This document shows positions 1 through 7,781 of a stretch of DNA of 64,000 nt, piece by piece (position 1 is the stretch's first letter; the number at the start of each line of letters is the position of its first letter). Origin of the DNA: Sarcina sp. DSM 11001 (lineage in GTDB: Bacteria; Bacillota; Clostridia; Lachnospirales; Lachnospiraceae); the NCBI RefSeq assembly GCF_900101015.1, contig NZ_FNFZ01000020.1:29648-93647 (forward strand), written 5' to 3'. Under the pieces are notes generated by a model. That model made no database searches, was not told the DNA's origin, and worked only from the letters and a program-made list of their open reading frames with translations. The position numbers were made by a program, and so were the translations under genes.

Positions 1-1248
1 CAGCCTACTGTGGTGGAGGTCCAGTGTACCCTCGCCAAAAGAGTGGTTCCGCGGGCATTAAAGGCTGCTTTGGGAGACGCTCTGCGGGTCCATACCAATT
101 TCCGGATCCGCCCGGTCATTGTCCGGGGCATGTTCCAGGCGGCGGTCTGTGACGTGAAGAATCCCCCCCTGTTCAAGGAGGACGGCCGCGTGAGGCATAT
201 GGGTACGGCTGAGACAAAGGGGCTGATGCTCTATGCCACCTATAGTGAGAAAATGATCACGCTGCATTTTTTCCACGGACTTTCGGATTTTCGCGGATTT
301 TGCGCATTCCTGAACACCATATTAAAGTTTTATTTCCACAAACTGGGCAAGACAGAGATAGAGCTGCCTGAGCCTGACAGCAGAGATGCAATTCCGTGTT
401 TTGAAAACATTATTGAAGCGGGAGCGCCCGGAGAGCCGCTCGGAATGTTTGATCCCAAAGAACATGACATTTTCCATATTCCGGAAGAAAACTTCGGGAA
501 AAAGACAACCATGCAGCACATCTGTGAAATAGATGTTCCTCTGGACCCGCTGCTTGCCCTTTCAAGGGGAAACGAAAGCTCTGTCGTACCGACGATCCAG
601 GCTTTCATGGGACGCGCGATCCGCAAAACCTATGAAGTCGGGGAGAAGATCATTGTCGGCTATACCCCGGTTGACCTGCGCCCGATCTTTCATTTCGAAA
701 ACAGCGGGAACTCGTCATCCAATTTCCCCATTCCTTATACGGAAAAGATGGACCGCTATGATCTGAATGAGCGGTCGATGTACCTGCGAAGCATTCTGGA
801 TATCCAGAGCCAGCCGGAAAACCTTTACGTGAAAGTAAAATATGCCAGGGATGCCATCATGGCAGTTGCTCAGAAGCACCTGCCGATCGGGATCAGAACG
901 CGCATGATCACGAACGGCGGCCGGAAGATAGACAGGGAGATCTATACATACGGCATTTCATATGCCGGAAAGGTCCGTTTCGGGGATGAGATCGACCCGT
1001 ATGTTGCGTCCGTGACGGCCTGCGCCGGCAGCTATTCCTACCCCTTATGGATAGTGGCCTGTGAAACCGGCGGGATATTAAGGATGGTGCTCACACAGGC
1101 CTATGAGAGCGATACACTGGCCAGAAACATCTGCCGGGAGATAGCTGATCAGATTCCGGGAACAAGCTTTATTGACTGGGGACACCATTACTTTGATGAG
1201 TTTTACCTGAAGGATATCCGCCGTCTCCGAAGGAGATTCTGGAGATAA
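1..1248 (+). CDS. Condensation/alcohol acetyltransferase-like protein, 5' end outside window
   Basis: The frame is open from the first base of the window, so the true start lies upstream and about 415 C-terminal residues are visible. The segment F-F-H-G-L-S-D-F-R-G (bases about 268-300) resembles the HxxxD active site of CoA-dependent acyltransferases, non-ribosomal condensation domains and alcohol acetyltransferases, in which the His acts as general base. The body has the alternating short strands and helices of that fold, and the chain ends in a basic tail. A strong terminator follows at 1284-1331, so this is the last gene of its transcript. The substrate cannot be told from the sequence. 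The family call is by motif and overall character only. Confidence 0.5.
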   Translation, partial: QPTVVEVQCTLAKRVVPRALKAALGDALRVHTNFRIRPVIVRGMFQAAVCDVKNPPLFKEDGRVRHMGTAETKGLMLYATYSEKMITLHFFHGLSDFRGFCAFLNTILKFYFHKLGKTEIELPEPDSRDAIPCFENIIEAGAPGEPLGMFDPKEHDIFHIPEENFGKKTTMQHICEIDVPLDPLLALSRGNESSVVPTIQAFMGRAIRKTYEVGEKIIVGYTPVDLRPIFHFENSGNSSSNFPIPYTEKMDRYDLNERSMYLRSILDIQSQPENLYVKVKYARDAIMAVAQKHLPIGIRTRMITNGGRKIDREIYTYGISYAGKVRFGDEIDPYVASVTACAGSYSYPLWIVACETGGILRMVLTQAYESDTLARNICREIADQIPGTSFIDWGHHYFDEFYLKDIRRLRRRFWR

Positions 1249-1283
1249 GCGTCTGGAGATAAGCGGCGAGGGAAGCGATTAGA

Positions 1284-1331
1284 AACAGCCTGTTCAGTTT
1301 TTGAAATTCCAAACTGAACAGGCTGTTTTTT
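1284..1331 (+). terminator. Rho-independent terminator of the acyltransferase-like gene
   Basis: A perfect 17-base-pair stem (AACAGCCTGTTCAGTTT at 1284-1300 with its complement at 1311-1327), a 10-base loop and a run of T to 1331. It lies 36 bases after the stop codon at 1248. Confidence 0.92.
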
Positions 1332-1429
1332 ATGACACAGCCCGTGCAATGTATTTTTTCGCCTTACAGCGAACACGGGCCGGTCGGGGGTAGAGGGCGG
1401 CATGGCAGCCTCTACCCTATTACTCAGTA

Positions 1430-1563
1430 ATTCTGTGCGCAGGAGTCCTGCTTGCAGAGATTCTGTAAGCAGAGGGTCTATGTGTAGAAATTTTGTGCAC
1501 AGGAGCCCTGCTTGCGGAGATCCTGTAAGCAGAGGGTCTATGCGTGGAAATTCTGTGCACAGG
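1430..1563. repeat. 60-bp tandem repeat, 2.2 copies, downstream of glgA
   Basis: Copies at 1430-1489 and 1490-1549 with a partial third copy at 1550-1563; each begins ATTCTGTGC or close to it. The copies differ at several positions. The rest of the 1249-1584 gap holds the terminator above and a small hairpin at 1389-1416 (GGTAGAGG/CCTCTACC). The array ends 21 bases before the glgA stop codon. Confidence 0.9.
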
Positions 1564-1584
1564 CGGTTGTCTTCGCTGTGAAAA

Positions 1585-3534
1585 TTACTGGGTCATCTCC
1601 ACATAGAGAGCTCGGTACTGTTTCGCGGAGTTCTCCCAGGAGACATCCTTGGCCATGTCGCGCTGTACCATTTCATCCCAGCAGTAGCGGTTGGTAAAGT
1701 ACAGTGTCTTTGCCCTGTTGATCGCGTCCAGAAGGAGTCCCGCTTCATATCTGTCAAAAGTGAATCCGTTGCCTTCGTTTGTAAACTCATTGTAGGGTTC
1801 GACCGTATCCTTGAGTCCGCCGGTCTCGCGGACGATCGGAACGGTTCCATAGTGCATGGCGATCAGCTGTGTGAGTCCGCAGGGCTCAAACTGAGAAGGC
1901 ACCAGGAGGGCGTCCGCGCCTGCATAGATCTTGTGGGACCTGCCCTCATCGTACATGATATTGGAGCAGACACTGCCCTTATAGGCGTTTTCATAATAGC
2001 GGAAGGCATCTTCGTACACGGCATCGCCGGTTCCCAGAATAACGAGCTGTGTATTGCCGTCCATGATATCCGGGATAATGGCGTTGATCAGGTCGAGGCC
2101 CTTCTGATTGGTCAGACGGGAGATCAGGCCGATCACAAACTTGCCTTCGTCCTTCTCAAGGCCCAGCTCCTCCTGGAGCGCAAGCTTGTCTGCTTTCTTT
2201 TTATCGAGAACATTGGAAAGATCATAGGGCACTGCCAGCATGGAGTCTGTGGCGGGATCCCACATGCCGTAGTCAATACCGTTGATGATGCCGCGGAGCT
2301 TGCTGGAATGATAGCGCAGATGCGCATCCAGGTTTTCTCCGTAGAAGGGTGTCTGGATCTCATCTGCATAGGTGCCGCTCACGGTCGTGATCATGTTGGC
2401 ATAGGTGAGACCGCCCTTGAACATATTGGCATCATTGTAGCCCTGCTTGAGCGCGTCCTTGTTGAAAACATAATCCGGGAGACCAGACCAGTACTTGATC
2501 ATACGCATATCATAGAGACCCTGGAAGCGAAGGTTGTGGATCGTGATCATGACCTTCGACCTTGCGACGGGCGATTCGTCAAACAGGGTGCGCAGATAGA
2601 CCGGCACCAGACCTGCCTGCCAGTCGTGGCAGTGGATGACATCCGGGATCCAGTTCATATAGTTGAGCGCCGCCAGCGCAGCCTTACCGAAATAGCAGAA
2701 CTTCGGAATGTCGTCGATCAGGTTGGTGTAGGGATTTCCCGAGCTGAAAAATTCCTCATTGTCGATAAAGTCATACACGACGCCGTCCCAGACATATTCC
2801 ATGATGCCGACATAATAGCTCTTTCCGTCCGCGCACAGATCCATATCAAAAGCGCCTACGTAGACCATCTTGTCCTGATATTCCTGAGGAATGCATTTAT
2901 ACCTGGGCAGAATAACCTTGACGTCGCAGTTCTGCCCGATCAGCGCCTTGGGAAGCGCATACATGACATCTCCCAGACCGCCTGTCTTGACAAACGGATA
3001 GCACTCCGAGCCGATGAAAGCGATGCTCCTCCTGGGCTGGGGAAGTTCGGGAGCAGGAGCTTCTTCGACCACTTCGACGGGGGTCTCGACGGGAGCTTCG
3101 GCAGGTGCTTCTGCGGGAGCCTCAACAGGCGCCTCAGCGGGAGCTGCAGCAACAGCTTCTGCAGGAACTGCTGCTTCCACGGGAGCCTCAACGGGCGCCT
3201 GAGCGGCAGCTTCGACAGCTGCCTCCACGGGAGCTGCTGCTTCCGGGTCTTCTGCTTTTTTCCTGCGCGTTGTGGTCTTCTTAGCCGTAGTTTTAGCCGT
3301 AGTCTTCTTAGTCGTGGTCTTCTTGTCTGTGGTCTTAGTGGCAGCTGTCTTTCTTGTCCGGGTCGTCTTCTTCGGTTCCTCTGCAGCTGCCGTTTCAGTT
3401 TCAGCTTTTTTTCTGCGGCCGCGTTTCGGCTTTTCAACAGGAGCTTCTGCAGCTGTCTCAGCAGCTGTTTCAGCGGTTACTTCTGCTGCATTCTCGACCG
3501 AAACAATTTCCTCTTCCTTTTTCTTTCTGGGCAT
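1585..3534 (-). CDS. glgA: Glycogen synthase with long basic N-terminal tail
   Basis: Transfers glucose from ADP-glucose to the growing alpha-1,4-glucan in glycogen storage (GT5 family). The catalytic part starts near residue 168 (S-I-A-F-I-G-S-E-C-Y-P) and shows the K-T-G-G-L-G-D-V loop (Lys183) that binds ADP-glucose. The C-terminal half carries P-S-Q-F-E-P-C-G-L and the E-T-G-G-L-K-D-T loop typical of GT-B retaining enzymes. The usual length is about 480 residues; this one has 649. The extra 165 residues are a low-complexity tail: a Lys/Thr/Arg-rich stretch (about residues 35-95) like a histone H1 tail, then Ala/Glu/Pro/Val repeats (95-165). The ATG is preceded by AAAGGAATGG. No other glg gene is adjacent. 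Confidence 0.95.
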   Translation of the reverse strand: MPRKKKEEEIVSVENAAEVTAETAAETAAEAPVEKPKRGRRKKAETETAAAEEPKKTTRTRKTAATKTTDKKTTTKKTTAKTTAKKTTTRRKKAEDPEAAAPVEAAVEAAAQAPVEAPVEAAVPAEAVAAAPAEAPVEAPAEAPAEAPVETPVEVVEEAPAPELPQPRRSIAFIGSECYPFVKTGGLGDVMYALPKALIGQNCDVKVILPRYKCIPQEYQDKMVYVGAFDMDLCADGKSYYVGIMEYVWDGVVYDFIDNEEFFSSGNPYTNLIDDIPKFCYFGKAALAALNYMNWIPDVIHCHDWQAGLVPVYLRTLFDESPVARSKVMITIHNLRFQGLYDMRMIKYWSGLPDYVFNKDALKQGYNDANMFKGGLTYANMITTVSGTYADEIQTPFYGENLDAHLRYHSSKLRGIINGIDYGMWDPATDSMLAVPYDLSNVLDKKKADKLALQEELGLEKDEGKFVIGLISRLTNQKGLDLINAIIPDIMDGNTQLVILGTGDAVYEDAFRYYENAYKGSVCSNIMYDEGRSHKIYAGADALLVPSQFEPCGLTQLIAMHYGTVPIVRETGGLKDTVEPYNEFTNEGNGFTFDRYEAGLLLDAINRAKTLYFTNRYCWDEMVQRDMAKDVSWENSAKQYRALYVEMTQ

Positions 3535-4050
3535 AATGTTCCATTCCTTTCTGATTTGTCTGTGGTTTGTAAGTTTATGCTTTTGTTTCTTTAGTTCTAT
3601 AGTAAGCGATTCATTTGGTGATTAAGTCAGTGATTATATTCGTGGTGTTATTTTGTGATTATATTTAGAGATTATATGCAAAATGACAATGACTATGGGT
3701 ATCATCATGAAATGGCCAGTGATTACTGGAATATAAGTCAATATATACTGCAATTGCAAATAGAATTGCTGTCGATAAAACCATTATAAAAAAACTGAAA
3801 GAAAAAGAAAAGTGCGAAAAAGAAAAGTCTTTTGAAGCCCGTTGATCAGCAGGAAAAAGTATTTTCTTTTCATGAACTGCTGTTGGTTCTTTTGCAAACA
3901 GTAGTATGTTGCGGTTATCTTTCCCGAAATTAGTGATTCCTGAAAAAAAGTCACTAACAGATGCGGAAGAGTCCTGCTATTTTGACAGAATGCTTTTTTG
4001 AGCAGCCTTTTCTTATAAACTGTTTTTACGTGTAATCTGTTTTTACGTGC
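3535..4050. other. AT-rich intergenic region between glgA and sdaA
   Basis: About 500 bases with no credible coding frame on either strand. It is visibly richer in A and T than its surroundings, with several GATTATAT-like words (3631-3680) that could serve as -10 elements for glgA on the minus strand. No -35 at good spacing was found. The end next to sdaA holds a 17-bp direct repeat (listed separately). Confidence 0.6.
4020..4049. repeat. 17-bp direct repeat abutting the sdaA stop codon
   Basis: CTGTTTTTACGTG occurs at 4020-4032 and 4037-4049, period 17. The second copy ends one base before the sdaA stop triplet (4051-4053, minus strand). One of many arrays in the window that sit against a stop codon. 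Confidence 0.8.
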
Positions 4051-5253
4051 TTATTTTCCCCGGTAGATCACGGCGAGTCCTCCGTGTGAGGTCTCTCTGT
4101 ATTTTTCGTCCATATCGAGGCCGGTGCGGTACATCGTCGCGATGACATCGTCAAAGGAGATTTTCCGTGTGGTGTACAGGAACCGTGAAAGATTGACGGC
4201 ACTGATCGCACGCATGGCGGCGACGGCGTTTCGCTCGATGCAGGGGATCTGCACCAGACCGCCCACCGGGTCGCAGGTGAGTCCCAGGTTGTGTTCCATT
4301 GCGATCTCGGCAGCGTATTCGATCTGGTCTATATTCAGTTTGAAGAGGGCGGCAACCGCGGCAGCTGTCATGCAGCAGGCGCTCCCGATCTCAGCCTGAC
4401 ATCCGCATTCGGCACCGGAGATGCTGGCGTTGGTGCGGATCACGTTTCCGACAAGCCCGGCGACAGCCATGGCGTCAAGAATCTCTTCCTCAGGAAATCC
4501 GCGGTCCATATTCATGTAATATAAAACAGACGGGAGAACACCGCAGCTTCCGCAGGTCGGCGCAGTGACCACGATGTTCTCATCGGCATTTTCTTCACTG
4601 ACTGCATAGGCATAGGCAGCGATCACACGGTTCATGGTAACATCCGCGCTCTCGTTGTAGCAGCGCTTCTCATACAGGAGCCTGGCTTTTCGCGCGACAT
4701 TCAGACCGCCGGGGAGGACACCGTCCGCGCACAGACCTCGTTCTACAGACGCCTTCATTGCTTTCCAGATCATACTCAGATATTCACGGAGAGAAGAATT
4801 CTCCTGCTTATAGATGAAGTCGACAAGCGACAGATTCTCCTCTCGGCAGACCTGCAGGATCTCCGAGAAATTCTGCTGCGGATAGATCTCGTTATCCTCT
4901 TCGGACACCTCATTTTCAATACGGATCGACCCGCCCCCGATACTGAAGACCCGGGTATTGCCCAGAAGCTGCCCGTCCCGGAATGCCTCGAAACGCATCG
5001 TATTGGGGTGGGGCAGATTCCGCTCTTCCCGATTAAACAGGATCTCCGCGGACGGAAGGGCGGATTTGATCGCCTTGCCTGTGCCGTGCCCCTCACCCGT
5101 AAATGCAAGAGAACCGTAAAGCGTGACGCGGAAAGCATCCGCGTCGGGATAGCGCCGGGACATGATCTGGGCCGCGCGGTAAGGACCTACTGTATGGGAA
5201 CTGGATGGACCATGGCCGATCTTGTAGATACTTTTTATGCTTTTCATGCTCAT
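4051..5253 (-). CDS. sdaA: L-serine dehydratase, iron-sulfur dependent, single chain
   Basis: Deaminates L-serine to pyruvate and ammonia using an oxygen-labile [4Fe-4S] cluster. The N-terminal beta domain is present (I-G-H-G-P-S-S-S-H-T-V-G-P), followed by the alpha domain with T-C-G-S-C-G and C-G-C-Q-A-E-I-G-S-A-C-C and the late C-D-P-V-G-G segment; these supply the cluster cysteines. Both domains are fused in one chain of 400 residues, slightly shorter than the roughly 450 of the E. coli single-chain form. I place the start at the ATG at 5253 because GGAGGAG lies five bases upstream; an in-frame ATG at 5271 lacks such a site. The gene is monocistronic. Confidence 0.93.
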   Translation of the reverse strand: MSMKSIKSIYKIGHGPSSSHTVGPYRAAQIMSRRYPDADAFRVTLYGSLAFTGEGHGTGKAIKSALPSAEILFNREERNLPHPNTMRFEAFRDGQLLGNTRVFSIGGGSIRIENEVSEEDNEIYPQQNFSEILQVCREENLSLVDFIYKQENSSLREYLSMIWKAMKASVERGLCADGVLPGGLNVARKARLLYEKRCYNESADVTMNRVIAAYAYAVSEENADENIVVTAPTCGSCGVLPSVLYYMNMDRGFPEEEILDAMAVAGLVGNVIRTNASISGAECGCQAEIGSACCMTAAAVAALFKLNIDQIEYAAEIAMEHNLGLTCDPVGGLVQIPCIERNAVAAMRAISAVNLSRFLYTTRKISFDDVIATMYRTGLDMDEKYRETSHGGLAVIYRGK

Positions 5254-5952
5254 TCCGACTCCTCCGGGCATCGCTGCTCCTGCTGCCTGTTATTCTTCCT
5301 GCAATTCTTCTTGTAATAGAAATATTTATGGAGATGACACTATTTATTATAGCATGAATCATGTGAATCGTGGTCCCGGAATGAGGATATTACCAGGGGA
5401 CATATTGCCGGGGGTAGATATTGACTTTGAAAATGAAACTATTGCTTACATTGAGATCAAACCTGGGAATTATATGTTTAATGTGATGGTGGAAGAAAAA
5501 GCGACAGGAACCATTACTGCATCCAATAAGCCTCTTTCTGACAACTGATCCGAAGATATGAATGAGTGGCAGCCCTTGTTTTTGACTGTAATCTGCTGCG
5601 AAAAAAGTGAAGCGATATTTAGAATATGTAAGGCCGGGCTTACCTGTTTGGAAGCCTGGCTTTTTTTCTTCCTGGAACAAATACTTTACCGAGTATCAAT
5701 TATCTCCTGAAATCTTTATATCTAATTGTTATATCGGCAGGGAACACTTGTACTTTCAGATTATTTAATGCCTCTGCCGTATCTGCTTATATTTTCCTAT
5801 AAAAACCGATTCATTCATGAGGGAGCACTAAAATGTAGAGCACTAAAAAATGTGAAAAAACCAAATATTAGAATCCGTGATTATATTGTCTTTGTGATTT
5901 CGTTCGCAACTTTTTTTCCGGGAAGAGGTATCGGAGATATGTTACATTACAA
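5254..5952. other. Intergenic region upstream of the RNA locus
   Basis: Holds the sdaA promoter area, a rho-independent terminator (5633-5667), and a short plus-strand frame (ATG 5354 to stop 5548, 64 codons) with no ribosome binding site and no recognisable family. The terminator would end a short plus-strand transcript from this stretch, or shield the downstream RNA locus. The part 5690-5900 is AT-rich with no gene that I can support. Confidence 0.5.
5633..5667 (+). terminator. Rho-independent terminator with no clear upstream gene
   Basis: Stem GCCGGGCTT (5633-5641) with AAGCCTGGC (5652-5660), one G-U pair, followed by seven T. No annotated plus-strand gene precedes it, so it implies a short or non-coding transcript between 5300 and 5630. 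Confidence 0.85.
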
Positions 5953-6070
5953 TTGCCGAAAGGCAAAAGGCACGTACAGCAATGATTTTGCAAATACTCT
6001 CTCACAGTGTTTTGGAGCAGGTTCGACTCCTGCGTAAGCGAGGAATGCTTCCGGCAGAACAACGTGCCTT
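5953..6070 (+). ncRNA. Candidate tRNA-like structured RNA, Y RNA-like (YrlA type)
   Basis: Directly visible: a 5-bp hairpin with a GAAA tetraloop (5953-5966); then AAGGCACGT (5967-5975) that pairs perfectly, 9 bp, with ACGTGCCTT (6062-6070) and so closes an 86-base interior. Inside are a small hairpin (5979-5991), a canonical T-arm (GCAGG-TTCGACT-CCTGC, 6017-6033) and a further short hairpin (6036-6050). No tRNA acceptor stem fits this T-arm, so it is not an ordinary tRNA. Family knowledge: bacterial Y RNAs of the YrlA type join a long closing stem, bound by the Ro60 ring, to a tRNA-mimicking module with a T-arm. A Ro60-type protein gene starts 134 bases downstream. The Y RNA assignment is inference. 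Confidence 0.5.
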
Positions 6071-6076
6071 GTCCAT

Positions 6077-6148
6077 GGCTCCTTGGTCTAATGGCAGTGA
6101 CTTCAGGTTCTCAGCCTGAAAATGCGAGTTCGAATCTCGCAGGAGTCA
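6077..6148 (+). tRNA. tRNA-Glu, anticodon CTC
   Basis: A 72-base cloverleaf. Acceptor GGCTCCT (6077-6083) with AGGAGTC (6141-6147) and discriminator A. A weak D-arm (GTC/GAC with T-T opposite) with GG in the loop. Anticodon stem TCAGG/CCTGA, seven-base loop with anticodon CTC at 6110-6112. T-arm GCGAG-TTCGAAT-CTCGC (6124-6140). CCA is not encoded. It sits 6 bases after the Y-like RNA and 55 bases before the DUF2828 start, on the same strand. It folds well enough to be a working tRNA that reads GAG, but its position inside this unit means a tRNA-mimic role should also be considered. Confidence 0.85.
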
Positions 6149-6203
6149 TTCGGGGGGTCAAGAGTGTACCCGGATAAATAAACGGAAAGGAGGAGAGAAT
6201 ATT

Positions 6204-7667
6204 ATGCTGAATTTTCTGAAGGCCATGAAAAAGACAGCAAATGTGACAGTAACGGAGAATGGCGCAGTGACGCCCCGCAGCACCGGTTCTGACTGTCTGA
6301 ATCTGTTCGCGACCATCGGTGCCCTGCGTACCCGCAGCAGTGCGGAGATCGAGAATCGTTTTCTGCGGGCCTTTGCCGAGGATCCGGATGTGGCTATGAA
6401 GATTCTCTTCTATGCCCGTGATATCCGGGGCGGCCTGGGTGAGCGTGCCGTGTTCCGTACGCTGATCCGCTGGCTGGCTGAGAACGAGATGCCGTCTCTG
6501 GTACGAAATCTGCCCTATATAGCGGAGTACGGCCGTTGGGATGACAACCTTGTCCTGCTGGACACTCCGGCCCGCAGTGCCGCAAAGGCTGTTCTTTATC
6601 GTCAGTTTCAGGCGGACATGCAGGCGTTGGAGAGCGGTAAGCAGGTTTCCCTGCTTGGCAAGTGGCTGCCGTCTGTGAACGCTTCCAATGCGGAGACAGT
6701 CCGCATGGCAAAGCAGCTTGCCCGCGCCTTCGGCATGAACGAGGCGCAGTACCGCAAGGCCTTGTCCGCGCTCCGGGCGCAGATCCTCATTATTGAGAAC
6801 AACCTGCGCGAGCGTGATTACAGCTTTGACTATGCTAAGCAGCCGTCGAAGGCGATGTTCAAGTACCGCCGCGCCTTTATGCGCAACGACCAGGTACGTT
6901 ACCAGGTGTTTATGACGCAGGTAAAGGACGGCAGTGCAGTGCTCCATACCGGCACGCTGATGCCTTATGAGATCGTTGCTTCCGCCTATGATGCCGGCGA
7001 GAATGAGCGCGAGGCCCTGAATGTGACCTGGAACGCGCTGGAGGACTTTACAAACAACGAGAACGCGCTTGTCGTGGCGGACGGCTCCGGTTCCATGTAT
7101 TGGTGTGGCAGCCCGAAGCCGGCGGCAGTGGCCCAGTCTCTCGCGATTTATTTCGCGGAGCGGAACCAGGGCGCCTTCCGCAACCACTTTATTACTTTTT
7201 CCATGACCCCGCAGCTTGTGGAGATCAGGGGCCGGGATATCGTGGAGAAGGTTCGTTACTGCCGTTCCTTCAATGAGTGCGCCAACACTAACCTGCAGTC
7301 GGTGTTCGAGCTGATCCTGCACACTGCGGTGGAGAACCGCGTGCCGCAAAAGCAGCTTCCCTCCACACTGTACATTGTATCTGACATGGAGTTTGACTCA
7401 TGTGCTCACGGTGCGTCCGTCAGCAACTTTGAGTACGCAAAGAACCTGTACAGAAAGTTTGGCTACAAGCTGCCGAGGGTCGTGTTCTGGAATGTCCAGT
7501 CCCGCAGCCAGCAGCAGCCCGTGAAGATGAACGAGCAGGGCGTGGCGCTGGTCTCCGGCTGTACGGCAAGGATCTTCTCCCAGGTTATGAGCGGCGAGAT
7601 GGATCCGTATGCCAACATGATGAATGTTATCGGCAGTGACCGGTATGAGGTGATCAAGGCCGGCTGA
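6204..7667 (+). CDS. DUF2828 Ro60/TROVE-like RNA-binding protein (HEAT plus vWA)
   Basis: A 487-residue protein of DUF2828 type, related in architecture to Ro60: an N-terminal helical-repeat (HEAT-like) ring, about residues 25-280, and a C-terminal von Willebrand A domain. Supporting text in the helical part: R-S-T-G-S-D-C-L-N-L-F, then F-L-R-A-F-A-E-D-P and A-R-D-I-R-G-G-L-G-E-R. The metal site of the vWA domain is complete: D293-G-S295-G-S297, T362 and D394. Ro60 proteins bind misfolded RNAs in the ring and Y RNAs on its outer face and act in RNA quality control. AAAGGAGG lies at 6186-6193 before the ATG. The two RNA genes just upstream are the natural candidate ligands. No RtcB ligase or nuclease gene is next door. 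Confidence 0.8.
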   Translation: MLNFLKAMKKTANVTVTENGAVTPRSTGSDCLNLFATIGALRTRSSAEIENRFLRAFAEDPDVAMKILFYARDIRGGLGERAVFRTLIRWLAENEMPSLVRNLPYIAEYGRWDDNLVLLDTPARSAAKAVLYRQFQADMQALESGKQVSLLGKWLPSVNASNAETVRMAKQLARAFGMNEAQYRKALSALRAQILIIENNLRERDYSFDYAKQPSKAMFKYRRAFMRNDQVRYQVFMTQVKDGSAVLHTGTLMPYEIVASAYDAGENEREALNVTWNALEDFTNNENALVVADGSGSMYWCGSPKPAAVAQSLAIYFAERNQGAFRNHFITFSMTPQLVEIRGRDIVEKVRYCRSFNECANTNLQSVFELILHTAVENRVPQKQLPSTLYIVSDMEFDSCAHGASVSNFEYAKNLYRKFGYKLPRVVFWNVQSRSQQQPVKMNEQGVALVSGCTARIFSQVMSGEMDPYANMMNVIGSDRYEVIKAG

Positions 7668-7715
7668 TACACCGCTTTGATTCTTTCGTCCCAATAACCT
7701 GTACTGATTAATTTG

Positions 7716-7752
7716 GCCCCCGCAGTTCCGAAAATGGAGCCGCGGGGGCTTT
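7716..7752 (+). terminator. Hairpin terminator between DUF2828 gene and dinB (convergent)
   Basis: Perfect 8-bp GC stem GCCCCCGC (7716-7723) with GCGGGGGC (7742-7749), inner partial pairing in the loop, then only TTT. It lies between two convergent genes and may work for both; the T-run is short, so strength is uncertain. Confidence 0.65.
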
Positions 7753-7781
7753 CCCTGCCATCCGCAGCAATGTTTCGGAAT

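Noticed and set aside
1430..1563. CRISPR array
   Set aside because: The 60-bp units are contiguous with no spacers, and no cas genes are in the window.
1852..3594. 580-codon plus-strand frame opposite glgA
   Set aside because: Shadow of the Ala/Lys/Glu-rich glgA coding strand; its protein is Cys/Ser/Phe-rich and matches no family.
5354..5548. Short plus-strand frame of 64 codons before the orphan terminator
   Set aside because: No ribosome binding site, no recognised family, and the upstream extension overlaps sdaA. Left as part of the intergenic description.
5955..5962. GCCGAAAG as a direct match to the conserved Ro-binding strand of Y RNAs
   Set aside because: The match is part of a simple GAAA-tetraloop hairpin (5953-5966), so I do not count it as evidence for a Y RNA; the closing stem, T-arm and gene context carry the case.
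6017..6033. A second ordinary tRNA or tmRNA around the T-arm at 6017-6033
   Set aside because: No acceptor or anticodon arm of normal geometry can be drawn around it, and there is no tag-encoding frame.
5726..6037. Plus-strand frame of 103 codons upstream of the tRNA
   Set aside because: It runs into the structured RNA and its T-arm, has no ribosome binding site and a random composition.
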